NCBI GenBank assembly: GCA_026416815.1
Contig: JAOAEJ010000060.1
Location: 1-64,000, forward strand
From: Clostridia bacterium
GTDB lineage: Bacteria > Bacillota > Clostridia > Acetivibrionales > DSM-2933
Length of the DNA: 64,000 nt
Direction of reading: 5' to 3'
Shown: positions 30,142 through 39,449 of the stretch, piece by piece
How the letters are laid out: every line of letters starts with the position of its first letter
Position numbering within the stretch: the stretch's first letter is position 1
The notes under the pieces: generated by a model
The model's input: only the letters and a program-made list of their open reading frames with translations
Told to the model about the DNA's origin: nothing
Database searches by the model: none
Made by a program: the position numbers and the translations under genes

Positions 30142-30711
30142 TCACTTATTATACTTATTCATAGCTGCTTCAGCGCCGGACTTTACAATAGCTGCAACTG
30201 CTTCGGCGGCATTAATCATACTTTCATGTACAAATTTCTTTTCGTCATTGCTAAACTTCCCAAGTACATAATTAGCTAATTCCCATCCCTGAGGAGGCTT
30301 TCCTATACCTACCCTGACACGCGGAAATTCGTCCGATTGTGTATGATATATTATTGACCTCATCCCGTTGTGAGTTCCTGCACTTCCCTTTGGACGCACT
30401 CTTATCTTGCCTAAGGGTAGATCTATATCGTCATATATTATTATAATGTTTTCCATCGGAACCTTATACCATTCGATTATTTCCCTTATACTTTCACCGC
30501 TTAGATTCATAAAAGTCTGAGGCTTGACCAGAATTACACGTCGGCCTTCTATAGTCCCATCTCCTAAAAGCGCTTTGTGCTTCAGCTTTGAAATTTTTAT
30601 TCCATGCTTGTCTGCCAGAAAGTCAACAATCTCAAACCCAATATTATGTCTGGTACTAATATATTCTGCACCTGGATTTCCCAATCCGGCTATTATAAAT
30701 ACATTCTCCAA
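30142..30711 (-). CDS. pth: peptidyl-tRNA hydrolase
   Basis: A 189-residue hydrolase that frees tRNA from peptidyl-tRNAs released by ribosomes. Family motifs: IAGLGNPGAEYISTRHNIGF with the catalytic His, VKPQTFMNLSG, IIYDDIDLPLGKIRVRPKGS with the catalytic Asp, and AGTHNGMRSI. The start is TTG at 30711 with AGAGGTG 7 nt upstream. The stop is 8 nt before the mfd ATG, so the two are translationally close. The Bacillus fin gene, normally between pth and mfd, is absent. Confidence 0.97.
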   Translation of the reverse strand: MENVFIIAGLGNPGAEYISTRHNIGFEIVDFLADKHGIKISKLKHKALLGDGTIEGRRVILVKPQTFMNLSGESIREIIEWYKVPMENIIIIYDDIDLPLGKIRVRPKGSAGTHNGMRSIIYHTQSDEFPRVRVGIGKPPQGWELANYVLGKFSNDEKKFVHESMINAAEAVAAIVKSGAEAAMNKYNK

Positions 30712-30775
30712 TTTCTACACCTCTTTATACCAAGTATGAGCTTATTTGTGCCTCAAGTGATCTATCCGCTATAGC

Positions 30776-30950
30776 TAGAATGGACAATTAAAGGTTACTT
30801 TAACTGTCCATTCTATATAAATTGCGATAATGATATTACAAGGAAAAATTAGATTATTGCAATATAACTTAAGGTAACAAATTGCAAAAAAGATTAGGGA
30901 GAACTTCGTTGTAGATTCTTTTTTGCAATTTATATAGCTTATAACTCGCT
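30776..30950. repeat. structured spacer between prs and pth
   Basis: Several inverted repeats in sequence: AGAATGGACA.../TGTCCATTCT (30776-30813), and AAATTGCAAAAAAGA with its complement around 30879-30940. The second can act as a prs terminator on the minus strand. The nested structure is more than a simple terminator requires. Confidence 0.6.
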
Positions 30951-30994
30951 TAAATTTTATTAATTCCCGAATATTATCAAGGTTATTTATACTA

Positions 30995-31954
30995 CTAAAT
31001 TTGTGTAAACAATGTGCTTATGGATATATCTCCGTAAATTCTCTCAATTGCCTGTGCAAATATGTCCGCAACCGACAACACTCTTATATTGTCTATCTTC
31101 TTGTCATCGGTCAAAGGAATAGTATTTAATATAACCAATTCCTTCATACCCGAATTTTTTATCCTCTCTATAGCAGGTCCGGATAATACGGCATGTGTAC
31201 AGCAAGCATATACTTCTTTAGCCCCGATTTCCAACAATGCTTTAACAGCGTTTACTATAGTTCCCCCAGTATCTATCAGGTCATCTACAAGTACAACTCT
31301 CTTATCCCTTACATCACCTATGATATTCATTATTTCAGACACATTAGCCTTAGGCCTTCTTTTATCAATAATTGCAATGGGTACATCAAGCTTTTCAGCA
31401 AACTTCCTGGACCTTGTAACGCTGCCCACGTCAGGAGAAACTACTACTACATCGTCAAGAGTTTGGAATTTTTCCTTAAAGTGTTCAGCTAAGATAGGCA
31501 CTCCTACCAAGTGATCCACCGGAATATCAAAGAAGCCCTGGAGCTGTGGAGCATGTAAATCCATAGTCAGAACTCTATGGGCACCGGCAGATGTGAGGAG
31601 ATTTGCCACAAGCTTCGCTGAAATAGGATCTCTTGCCTTAGCTTTTCTGTCCTGTCTAGCATAGCCGAAGTAAGGCATAACAGCCGTAATCCTACCTGCT
31701 GAAGCTCTCTTTAGTGCATCAATCATTATGAGCAGTTCCATTAGATTTTCATTTACCGGTGAACATGTAGATTGTACTAAAAATACATCCGACCCCCTTA
31801 CAACCTCACCTATATTTACTGCTACTTCTCCGTCACTAAATCTTCCAACTTGAGCAACACCCACAGGCAATCCTATTTTTCCCGCAATTTCTTCAGCTAA
31901 TGACCTACTTGCATTTCCTGCAAAAATCTTGATATCTTTTCCATGTAAATTCAT
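30995..31954 (-). CDS. prs: ribose-phosphate pyrophosphokinase (PRPP synthetase)
   Basis: A 319-residue cytoplasmic enzyme making PRPP from ribose 5-phosphate and ATP for nucleotide, His and Trp synthesis. Seen: VGRFSDGEVAVNIGEVVRGSD, PYFGYARQDRKAKARDPISA (ATP and catalytic loop), MDLHAPQLQGFFDIPVDHL, and the PRPP-binding signature VVLVDDLIDTGGTI (about 219-232). Class I length. AAAAGGGG lies before the ATG. It follows glmU by 69 nt, a linked pair conserved in Firmicutes. Confidence 0.97.
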   Translation of the reverse strand: MNLHGKDIKIFAGNASRSLAEEIAGKIGLPVGVAQVGRFSDGEVAVNIGEVVRGSDVFLVQSTCSPVNENLMELLIMIDALKRASAGRITAVMPYFGYARQDRKAKARDPISAKLVANLLTSAGAHRVLTMDLHAPQLQGFFDIPVDHLVGVPILAEHFKEKFQTLDDVVVVSPDVGSVTRSRKFAEKLDVPIAIIDKRRPKANVSEIMNIIGDVRDKRVVLVDDLIDTGGTIVNAVKALLEIGAKEVYACCTHAVLSGPAIERIKNSGMKELVILNTIPLTDDKKIDNIRVLSVADIFAQAIERIYGDISISTLFTQI

Positions 31955-32023
31955 TTGTATACCCCTTTTCTATCTTTTTCTATATACTGACGTGATACTA
32001 AACAGCTTCTTGTAAAGCAATTT

Positions 32024-33406
32024 TTATTTTTTCTTCTGAATTCCCTTTTTGATAACCCAATCCTGTTTTATAACCTGTCTTTCCCTTGCTATTGCAAGCG
32101 AATTTTCCGGAACCTCTTCAGTAATAGTTGAGCCTGCAGCAATATATGCATTATCTCCTACCACGACCGGTGAAACCAGGTTTACATTACATCCTACAAA
32201 AGCATTATCTCCGACAACAGTCTTATGCTTTTTGCTTCCGTCATAATTAACAACAACTACCCCACACCCCAGGTTTACATTCTTTCCTACTTCGGCATCT
32301 CCTATGTAGGTAAGGTGGGATACCTTAGTTTTATCACCTATTACCGATTTTTTAATTTCTACAAAATCCCCTATCTTAACCTGCTTGCCAATTTTACTTC
32401 CCGGGCGTATATATGCGAATGGTCCTACATGGGTGTCATCGTCTACTGAACTTTCCAGTACAACCGAGTTGGTGATTTCCACACCATTACCTACCCTTGA
32501 TTCCACAAGTCTTGCGTTTGGGCCTATAATGCAGTCTTCTCCTATAGTCGTCCTACCTTCTAAAACCGTTCCGGGATATATAACAGAATCAATACCTATC
32601 TGAACTTCTTCATCTATATAAGTTGATCCGGGATCGATTATCGTAACCCCAGCCATCATGTGCCTGTTTAGAATTCTTTTTTTGAGAATGTCCGCAGCCT
32701 CGGCTAACTGAGCCCTATTATTTATTCCTAGTATTTCGTTGGAATCCTTTACTTTGATCGCTCCTACCTTTAACCCCTTGTTTATCAGGATTTCCAAAGT
32801 ATCGGTTAAATAATATTCCCCCTGGCTGTTGTTATTATTCAATGCTTTCAGAGCCTCAAGAAGATCTCTGATATTAAAGCAGTACATTCCGGAGTTGATT
32901 TCTTTGATGTTTTTCTCTTGATCGTTTGTATCACGGTGCTCGACAATTTTGAGGACATTTCCGTTTACATCCCTGACAATTCTGCCGTAGCCTGTAGGGT
33001 CATCAAGATCAGCTGTAATAACAGTTGCCGAATTATTATTGCTTTTGTGATATTCTATAGTGTTGGAAACGGTTTCTGCTGTGATAAGAGGTGTATCGCC
33101 ACATAATACAATTACGTAGCCGTCTTTATCTTTAAGATATTCTTCAGCTTGCATTACAGCGTGCCCTGTCCCGAGTTGCTCTGTTTGAAAAGCGTACTTC
33201 ACTTTATCGCCCATACATTCCTTAACCTGATCGGCTCTATGTCCTACAACAAGTACTGAATGGTCAACACCAGCACTTTCTACAGCCTGACAAACCCACT
33301 CAATAAGGGTTTTTCCGCAGGCTTTATGCACAACCTTGGAGTTTTTGGACCTCATCCTTTTGCCTTCTCCTGCGGCAAGAATTACTGCCATTAGGTGGTT
33401 CATCAA
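32024..33406 (-). CDS. glmU: bifunctional UDP-GlcNAc pyrophosphorylase/GlcN-1-P acetyltransferase
   Basis: A 460-residue enzyme of cell-wall precursor synthesis, catalysing acetylation of GlcN-1-P and then uridylylation to UDP-GlcNAc. The N-terminal Rossmann domain has LAAGEGKRMRSKNSKVVHKA and GDTPLI. The C-terminal left-handed beta helix (about 250-440) shows repeated hexapeptides, with FAYIRPGSKIG, KKSVIGDKTKVSHLTYIGDA and NYDGSKKHKT. Either TTG (33406) or the next codon ATG (33403) can be the start behind GGGGAG. The gene precedes prs, as in Bacillus. Confidence 0.96.
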   Translation of the reverse strand: MMNHLMAVILAAGEGKRMRSKNSKVVHKACGKTLIEWVCQAVESAGVDHSVLVVGHRADQVKECMGDKVKYAFQTEQLGTGHAVMQAEEYLKDKDGYVIVLCGDTPLITAETVSNTIEYHKSNNNSATVITADLDDPTGYGRIVRDVNGNVLKIVEHRDTNDQEKNIKEINSGMYCFNIRDLLEALKALNNNNSQGEYYLTDTLEILINKGLKVGAIKVKDSNEILGINNRAQLAEAADILKKRILNRHMMAGVTIIDPGSTYIDEEVQIGIDSVIYPGTVLEGRTTIGEDCIIGPNARLVESRVGNGVEITNSVVLESSVDDDTHVGPFAYIRPGSKIGKQVKIGDFVEIKKSVIGDKTKVSHLTYIGDAEVGKNVNLGCGVVVVNYDGSKKHKTVVGDNAFVGCNVNLVSPVVVGDNAYIAAGSTITEEVPENSLAIARERQVIKQDWVIKKGIQKKK

Positions 33407-33570
33407 TAAATACTCCCCTCATTTTTTTTCAGGTTATATTTTCTCACTTTTTATTGAATTTTTCAACTAAGAAATTTCATAATTTGCGTAATAAATACAT
33501 AGTACGAATATTATTCATTCTACTATACTGCCTAGATACTAAGTTTTGCATGCTTTTCATTTTATGTACA

Positions 33571-33601
33571 AAAAAATAAAGACACTAATTTAGTGTCTTT
33601 A
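33571..33601 (-). terminator. intrinsic terminator of spoVG
   Basis: Perfect 11-bp arms AAAGACACTAA (33578-33588)/TTAGTGTCTTT (33590-33600) followed by TTTATTTTTTTG on the minus strand, directly behind the stop codon. Confidence 0.93.
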
Positions 33602-33603
33602 TC

Positions 33604-33867
33604 CTATCCTTCAACAGTCGCTGATTCATATTTTTCCAGAATTACGCTCTGTATTTTTTCTCTTGTAGTTGCATTTATTGGGTGTGCAATATCCCTAAAT
33701 TCACCATCCGGAGTCTTTCTACTCGGCATTGCAATGAATAATCCATTTTGACTTTCTATAACCTTTATGTCGTGTACAACAAATTCGTTGTCAAACGTTA
33801 CAGAAACAACGGCCTTCATTTTTCCTTCAGCGTCAATTTTTCGTATGCGAACATCTGTTATCTCCAT
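33604..33867 (-). CDS. spoVG: septation/sporulation regulator SpoVG
   Basis: An 87-residue RNA- and DNA-binding regulator involved in septation, sporulation and exoprotein control. The protein is almost all family core: [55 protein letters not shown] and [14 protein letters not shown] longer frame begins with a GTG that overlaps the SD. The ATG at 33867 matches the usual SpoVG start (ME-x-TDVR) and has GGAGG upstream. Single gene with its own terminator. Confidence 0.97.
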   Translation of the reverse strand: MEITDVRIRKIDAEGKMKAVVSVTFDNEFVVHDIKVIESQNGLFIAMPSRKTPDGEFRDIAHPINATTREKIQSVILEKYESATVEG

Positions 33868-34099
33868 AGTAGTTACCACCCTCCGTTTATTAAGTATATT
33901 AGTATATTCGCCATATTTTTATTTTTTCCTTCTAGATTTTAATAAATTCCAAAATCTTTTTAGTTACTCAACAGCCAATATCTTTATTATAGGAGTTTAT
34001 GTATTTTTTATACTACAAACTACTATTTTGATTCGAAATATATCGCATTTAATGTATATACTTACCTTATTCTTATTTATGTTCCATCATATAGATAGT

Positions 34100-34912
34100 T
34101 CACAATATACTTGGTTTTATATCGATAATGCTTTCATCCTCAATAGCATTGTTCAATGTCAGTAAAGACAAATAATTGTCTACAAGCTTTTTCACCGGTT
34201 CTGCGGTTTCAATAAGTACACCTATACCAACAACCTCACATTCAAATTCTTTTGCCAGTTCAATAATTCCTTTTGCCGTACCGCCACCTTTCATGAAGTC
34301 ATCAATGAAAAGGAGCCTTGAATTTCTTTTAAGTGCTTTTAGAGATAAAACCATTGTCTGGATTTTTTTTGACGATCCCGATACATAGTTTATATTAACT
34401 GAGGCACCCTCGGTAGCCTCATTATTATGTCTTACAATAACAAGAGGTACATTCAGATATTTTGCTGTAATAAAAGCCAGAGGTATCCCCTTGGTCTCCA
34501 CAGTTATTACATAATCGATCTGCTTTGAATAAAAATTAGCAGTAAATATCCTTCCTATATTACCGATAACCTCGGGATTGTATATTATATCAAGCATATA
34601 TAGATATCCACCGGCCAGCAGTCTTTCTTTCTTTGACAACTCGGTACACAATGACCCTAAAATATCTTTGATACCTGCTTTACTCATAGTGGGTATAAAC
34701 CTTACACCGCCGGAAGCACCAGGGATAGTTTCAATCAAGCCCAGTTCAAACTTGTCCAGGAGTTTCTGAATAATGTCAATATCTTCACTTACAGTTGATT
34801 TCCCAGCTCCAAACATTTCAGCAAAACTTCCGAGTGTAAATATTTTACCCGGAGAATCGGACAGCATTTTGACAAGCACTGCTATACGTTCATTTCTTTG
34901 GATTTTATCCAT
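34100..34912 (-). CDS. purR: purine operon repressor PurR
   Basis: A 270-residue repressor of purine genes with PRPP as the effector. The N-terminus is a winged helix (about 1-72, NERIAVLVKMLSDSPGKIFT, GAGKSTVSEDIDII). The rest is a phosphoribosyltransferase-like domain with VIVRHNNEATEGASVNINYV, SRLLFIDDFMKGGGTAKG (PRPP loop, about 205-222) and AEPVKKLV. It is a regulator rather than an enzyme in the known family. It is divergent from murC. The neighbouring prs makes its effector. Confidence 0.95.
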   Translation of the reverse strand: MDKIQRNERIAVLVKMLSDSPGKIFTLGSFAEMFGAGKSTVSEDIDIIQKLLDKFELGLIETIPGASGGVRFIPTMSKAGIKDILGSLCTELSKKERLLAGGYLYMLDIIYNPEVIGNIGRIFTANFYSKQIDYVITVETKGIPLAFITAKYLNVPLVIVRHNNEATEGASVNINYVSGSSKKIQTMVLSLKALKRNSRLLFIDDFMKGGGTAKGIIELAKEFECEVVGIGVLIETAEPVKKLVDNYLSLLTLNNAIEDESIIDIKPSIL

Positions 34913-35264
34913 CTTTTTCCCTCAATTCAGGCTTTTAAGCACATAGTTATGGTTTGTATCATACGATGTTATATTATACTATATATTATCAAATATTTTA
35001 ATACGCTTTCAGTTAATTATTTAAATACCTGTAATCATTTCCTGAAAGGTAATTTTTTTGTATTTGGCTATCCTTTATATTATAACTGCTTAAAAAGCTC
35101 CATATAATATTTATTATAATGATTTCATATATTAGAAATTTTTTAACTTTCTCTTTTACTCGAAATGTTGTATTATTATGAAGTGATGAACCCTTAACCT
35201 TTAAATAGGCTTTTAGTAAAAATATGGTTAGAAATTTAAAAATTTAGTTAAACTAATATATAAA
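34913..35264. other. AT-rich divergent spacer purR/murC
   Basis: No gene is supported here. It presumably holds the purR promoter and part of the murC promoter. No PurBox or clear -35/-10 pair could be assigned with confidence. Confidence 0.45.
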
Positions 35265-35362
35265 GATAGTTTACTGTAAACTTAGTGATTTCCAGTTAGG
35301 CAATGAGCTGTGGTAAGTGCGATTTGCCTAACTGGATAAAATCACTTTTACAGTAAACTATC
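35265..35362. repeat. intergenic repeat family 2, long copy (98-bp hairpin element)
   Basis: Arms of about 38 nt (GATAGTTTACTGTAAA... and its complement, with a 2-3 nt bulge at CTTAGTGATTTCC/GGATAAAATCACTTTT) enclose a 20-nt loop. A shortened relative occurs at 57846-57908 with the same core and altered but still complementary outer arms. It resembles a MITE or REP-type element. It sits about 60 nt upstream of murC. Confidence 0.85.
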
Positions 35363-35425
35363 TATAAACGACCATTTTTTGTCCATGTGTACAGATAGCA
35401 AGAATAAAATAAAGGAGTGTTAGGT

Positions 35426-36823
35426 TTGGAAGAAATAAACCTGCTTGAATTACCGGAAATAAAACATGTCCATTTTATCGGTATAGGCGGAGTAAGCATG
35501 AGTGGCCTTGCTGAAATATTATTGAGTCTCGGCTATAAAGTTTCAGGTTCTGATATGAAGGCCTCCAATATCACACAAAAGTTAGAAAAGCTTGGTGCTA
35601 AAATATATCCCTACCACAGCGAAGCTAATATCGATAGCCCGGATCTGGTAGTGTATACCGTCGCAGTTAAGGAAAATAACCCTGAAATGGTTAAGGCAAA
35701 AGAATTAAGTATACCTATAATTGATAGGGCAGCACTTCTTGGCCAGGTAATGAAAAAATATCCTTTTAGCATTGCAGTTTCAGGAACTCACGGCAAAACC
35801 ACCACTACATCAATGGTTACAATGATAATTCTGGAATCGGAATTTGACCCTACTGTACATATAGGTGGCGAGCTTCAGGCCATAGGGGGCAATACCCATA
35901 TAGGGGGAAACAAATATTTTATTACTGAGGCTTGCGAATACTACGAAAGCTTTCTTAAGTTTCATCCCTACCTTGCTATAATCCTGAATATTGAAGTTGA
36001 CCATGTAGACTATTTCACCGGTCTTGAGCATATCAAGGATACATTTTTAAAATTTACTGCTCTGATACCTAATGAAGGCTACCTTGTAGCATGTATAGAT
36101 GATGAAAACACAGCTTCACTGCTGGATAAGGTTTCGTGCAACATAGTAACCTACGGTCTCAACTCCCCAAATGCCACGTGGAGTGCTAAAGATGTTACAT
36201 TTGACGATATGGGATGTGCGACTTTTACCCTTGTAAAGGATAAAGAAAGTATTTCAACAATCAAATTGGGGGTTCCGGGGCTTCATAACGTAAGTAACTC
36301 ATTGGCAGCTATAGCCTCATGCTATACACTGGGCTGTGATATCGAAGCTATTAAACACGGTCTGGCTAGATTTACCGGAACACATAAGCGCTTCGAGTTT
36401 AAGGGTGTTGTAGACAATATTAAGGTTATCGATGACTATGCCCACCATCCCTCTGAAGTCAAGGCTACACTAAAAGCTGCAATGAACTGCGGTCATTCAA
36501 AAGTATGGTGTGTATTTCAACCCCATACATACACAAGAACTAAAGCATTTTTAGATGAGTTTGCCCAATCCTTCAGTGATGCAGATGTTGTAATATTGGC
36601 GGATATCTATGCTGCAAGAGAAATAGACACAGGAGAAGTAAACTCAAGCATGTTGGCAGAAAAAATAAGATCAACCGGTAAGGAAGCAATTTATCTTGGA
36701 GGATTTGATCCTATAGCTAAATACCTTGTGGAAAATGCCTCTCCAGGAGATTTGATTATAACAATGGGTGCCGGGGATATCGTAAAGGTAGCTGACCTGT
36801 TTTTAAAGAATAAAGGAATATAA
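35426..36823 (+). CDS. murC: UDP-N-acetylmuramate-L-alanine ligase MurC
   Basis: A 465-residue cytoplasmic ligase joining L-Ala to UDP-MurNAc using ATP. Seen: HFIGIGGVSMSGLAEILL (nucleotide-sugar domain, about 17-34), SGTHGKTTTTSMV (ATP loop, about 119), EACEYYESFLKFHP, LNIEVDHVDYF, DDYAHHPSEVKATL and FQPHTYTRT. A GTG at 35417 overlaps the AAAGGAG SD, so TTG at 35426, 8 nt behind the SD, is the more likely start. It is divergent from purR and followed by repeat copy B and a terminator. Confidence 0.96.
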   Translation: MEEINLLELPEIKHVHFIGIGGVSMSGLAEILLSLGYKVSGSDMKASNITQKLEKLGAKIYPYHSEANIDSPDLVVYTVAVKENNPEMVKAKELSIPIIDRAALLGQVMKKYPFSIAVSGTHGKTTTTSMVTMIILESEFDPTVHIGGELQAIGGNTHIGGNKYFITEACEYYESFLKFHPYLAIILNIEVDHVDYFTGLEHIKDTFLKFTALIPNEGYLVACIDDENTASLLDKVSCNIVTYGLNSPNATWSAKDVTFDDMGCATFTLVKDKESISTIKLGVPGLHNVSNSLAAIASCYTLGCDIEAIKHGLARFTGTHKRFEFKGVVDNIKVIDDYAHHPSEVKATLKAAMNCGHSKVWCVFQPHTYTRTKAFLDEFAQSFSDADVVILADIYAAREIDTGEVNSSMLAEKIRSTGKEAIYLGGFDPIAKYLVENASPGDLIITMGAGDIVKVADLFLKNKGI

Positions 36824-36824
36824 A

Positions 36825-36930
36825 TAGTGCTTTTTGACATTATAAATTTCTATTAGTTTTAATGTTAAAAATGCACTTCGCTGATTGTTGTGCCTTGCTA
36901 CCAGAAACGAATTCTGTTACAAGGCACTAG
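36825..36930 (+). repeat. intergenic repeat family 1, copy B (106 bp)
   Basis: Begins 1 nt after the murC stop codon. It is the reverse complement of copy A at 20649-20755, so both lie in the same orientation relative to the gene they follow. Ends TAGTGC/GCACTAG; internal AATGTTAAAAATGCAC; distal CCTTGTAACAGAATT-type half (on the other strand). Confidence 0.85.
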
Positions 36931-36960
36931 TTGAATAAGATATGAACAAATTGCTATGTG

Positions 36961-36994
36961 AGCCGGTATATATTATATATGACCGGCTTTTTTA
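36961..36994 (+). terminator. intrinsic terminator behind murC and repeat copy B
   Basis: AGCCGGT (36961-36967)/ACCGGCT (36982-36988) with an AT palindrome in the loop, followed by TTTTTT. Confidence 0.85.
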
Positions 36995-37151
36995 CTGCGG
37001 TATTGGCAGATAAGATCCAACTATGTTCGTAAATGTTGGTGTCTTTAGGTTTTGTATGGAAATTTACCTACTTTATTGATATAATATTATTTATAATTAA
37101 ACCAATCTATATATATGGATTTTTATACTACTATCAGGAAGATGGTATAAA

Positions 37152-38561
37152 ATGTTTATCTTATTTTTAGCATTATGGACAATCAGCTTTATACTAGCTG
37201 TGACAGATTGGAAAACGGAGTCTACCCGATGGGGCAGCATAACCTTTTTTCTTGCAGGTTGTGGGGGGCTCTCTGTAGTTGTGGAAGAAAATATCGGCCC
37301 CTTTGTACGCCAGTATATAACCGATGATAACTCGATCAATTTTATACTGGCATTTTCCGATGGCTTTTTAGCTTCCCTTTCCCATTGCTTTGGCCCCTAT
37401 GCTTTGCTAATGTTTAGTTTAAGCTACTCAGAAGTATTTGTTAATAAATCAGCTGCATTGAAAACTAAAGTAGTATATCTGCTTTTACTCCCCGTAATAC
37501 TAATGTACATATTTTTCCCGATTTCTCCTTCCTTCAAACCGGATTTTGTACCACTATCCCTATGGGTAACCCTTTATGTTCTGGCTACTGATTACCTATT
37601 GGTTTTTTCCTGTATTAAAGCTAAGGATTCAAAGGTAAGGCAGCAAAGAACTTTGACTTGCATAATAGTGATACCTCCTATAATGTGCTCTCTCCTGACT
37701 AATTATATTTTACGCGCGCTGGGAATCCAGCACCTGTGGCGATATAACAGCTTTATTATTGTACTTCAATTTTTAGCATTTGTAGTTTTCAGTATAAAAT
37801 ACGGTGTAATGGGCATTAAGCTCAAAGTTGAAAAGAATCGATTAGATAGTACTATGAGGGCTATGACTTCAGGAACGGCTATACTTAATCATGCTATTAA
37901 AAATGAGGTTATGAAAATCATAATCTGCGCAGATAACCTAAAATCTATTGACAAAGAAAATGATCCATATGCTAACGAAAATCTCCAGGTGATACTTAAC
38001 TCAGGTGATCATATGTTAGCTATGGTAAAAAGAATTCAAGAATCTATGCAGGATATTATTCTGTATGAAGTACCAAACCGCTTGGCTGATATAATTGATA
38101 ATTCTCTACATAACATTAAACCCTATATTATAAATAAAAGCATTAGTGTAAATGTAAATTATGCTTGTGATATAATCCTTTCATGTGATACAGTACATAT
38201 GCGCGAGGTGCTGAATAATATTTTTAAAAATGCAATAGAAGCTATGGAAGCCCATGGAGAGCTTAGTATTAGCCTACTCATGGACAAAAGCAAGGCAACT
38301 ATAGTAATTAAGGACAATGGCTCGGGAATATCTAAGGAAAACCTCCCCCACATAATTGATCCGTTTTTCTCTACAAAAAACCGAAGTCAGAATTTTGGAC
38401 TTGGGCTATCTTATTGTTATAATGTTATCCAAAAGCATAAAGGAAGTTTAGAGATTGATAGTGAATTAAACCTTGGAACCACTGTAACGCTAAGCTTCCC
38501 ACCAAGAAAAATTTTAAAGCTAACATCATACTCTACTAAGCAGGAGGTTGTCTATGGATAA
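37152..38561 (+). CDS. membrane sensor histidine kinase
   Basis: A 469-residue sensor kinase. The N-terminal half (about 1-225) has seven or so hydrophobic segments of the type seen in quorum- or membrane-sensing kinases. A coupling helix follows. A His-box is seen at TAILNHAIKNEVMKI (likely phosphorylated His about 247). The ATPase domain (about 350-455) carries the N box NNIFKNAIEAME, G1 IKDNGSGIS, the F box FSTKNR and G2 FGLGLSYC. It overlaps the downstream response regulator by 8 nt, so the two form a translationally coupled pair. The signal is unknown. Confidence 0.93.
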   Translation: MFILFLALWTISFILAVTDWKTESTRWGSITFFLAGCGGLSVVVEENIGPFVRQYITDDNSINFILAFSDGFLASLSHCFGPYALLMFSLSYSEVFVNKSAALKTKVVYLLLLPVILMYIFFPISPSFKPDFVPLSLWVTLYVLATDYLLVFSCIKAKDSKVRQQRTLTCIIVIPPIMCSLLTNYILRALGIQHLWRYNSFIIVLQFLAFVVFSIKYGVMGIKLKVEKNRLDSTMRAMTSGTAILNHAIKNEVMKIIICADNLKSIDKENDPYANENLQVILNSGDHMLAMVKRIQESMQDIILYEVPNRLADIIDNSLHNIKPYIINKSISVNVNYACDIILSCDTVHMREVLNNIFKNAIEAMEAHGELSISLLMDKSKATIVIKDNGSGISKENLPHIIDPFFSTKNRSQNFGLGLSYCYNVIQKHKGSLEIDSELNLGTTVTLSFPPRKILKLTSYSTKQEVVYG

Positions 38562-39204
38562 AATCAAAATACTTATAGTGGAGGATGATCCTGATTGGAC
38601 AAAGTCTATGGTCAACTTTCTCCATAAACAAAATGATATAGAGGTTGTTGCTACTGCATCAAATAAGCAGGATGCCATCAAGTTGGCAAATCCTGAGCAG
38701 GTTGATGTTATTCTTATGGACATTAACTTAACAGAGAACAAATATGATGGTATATATGCTGCTGCAGAAATCCAGCAAAGTAAGAAGGTTAAGATAATCA
38801 TGCTTACCTCACTTAGCGATGAAGATATAATTACCAATTCATTCAACGCAGGAGCTGTTAATTATATATCAAAAACAAACTATAAAGAACTCCCTAATGC
38901 CATCCGTTCCACTTATAAAACTACTTCTCCAATAGAGGTTTTATTGAAAGATTATTCACGCCTAAAAGAGGAGGAACAGTTAAAGGACTTGACACCTGCT
39001 GAAAAGGAAGTATTTGACCTCATAAAAGCAGGGTACACACAATCCCAAATAGAAAAAAAGTTAAATAAAGCCGAAAGTACTTTGAAAAATCAAGTAAACA
39101 AGATATTGAAAAAGTTAAATGTACGTAGCTGCAAGGAAGCACTTCACAAAGTAAAAACCAGAGGCCTACTCAAACAGTCTTCAGAAAAACAAAGGAATGA
39201 ATAA
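38554..39204 (+). CDS. NarL-type response regulator, partner of the preceding kinase
   Basis: 216 residues. The receiver domain has E10-D11-D12, phosphoacceptor D56 (VILMDINL), IMLTSLSD and YISKTNYKE. The C-terminal LuxR-like HTH (about 147-205: LKDLTPAEKEVFDLIKAG, YTQSQIEKKLNKAESTLKNQ) is a little divergent. The ATG at 38554 lies 7 nt after GGAGG; a frame two codons longer starts with a weaker TTG. A hairpin (39193-39223) overlaps the stop region and may terminate the unit. Its targets are not evident. Confidence 0.93.
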   Translation: MDKIKILIVEDDPDWTKSMVNFLHKQNDIEVVATASNKQDAIKLANPEQVDVILMDINLTENKYDGIYAAAEIQQSKKVKIIMLTSLSDEDIITNSFNAGAVNYISKTNYKELPNAIRSTYKTTSPIEVLLKDYSRLKEEEQLKDLTPAEKEVFDLIKAGYTQSQIEKKLNKAESTLKNQVNKILKKLNVRSCKEALHKVKTRGLLKQSSEKQRNE

Positions 39205-39338
39205 CTTAAGGCTATTCATTCCTAATTAATTCTATGCATATCATATGGTGACAGCCACTAATAAGAATTACTTCTAGAGCAGTACCGACACCACACTAAG
39301 AAAGTGTATTTTAAACACGTGTGAGTTGTAATTAATAT

Positions 39339-39449
39339 TGGCAATTTCCTGACCTAAAAACTAGCGTTTTTGTAACATAAAATTGCAATCCTTGTAATTA
39401 CGAATGGCAATTTTCGTTGTTTTCGTAACTAAAAATGGCAATTTTCGTT
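39339..39449 (+). repeat. cluster of TGGCAATTTTCGTT direct repeats
   Basis: TGGCAATTTTCGTT occurs at 39405-39418 and 39436-39449 (31 bp apart), preceded by related copies at 39339 (TGGCAATTTCC) and 39383 (TTGCAAT). Each is preceded by a similar GTAAC(T/A)(A/T)AAAA block. The array lies at the left border of the accessory island, the layout expected for transposase-binding sites at a Tn7-like end. No matching inverted array was found on the right. Confidence 0.55.

Noticed and set aside
39339-39449. TGGCA repeats as sigma-54 (-24/-12) promoters
   Set aside because: The -12 GC element does not occur at the required spacing from the GG in any copy, although rpoN lies in the window.
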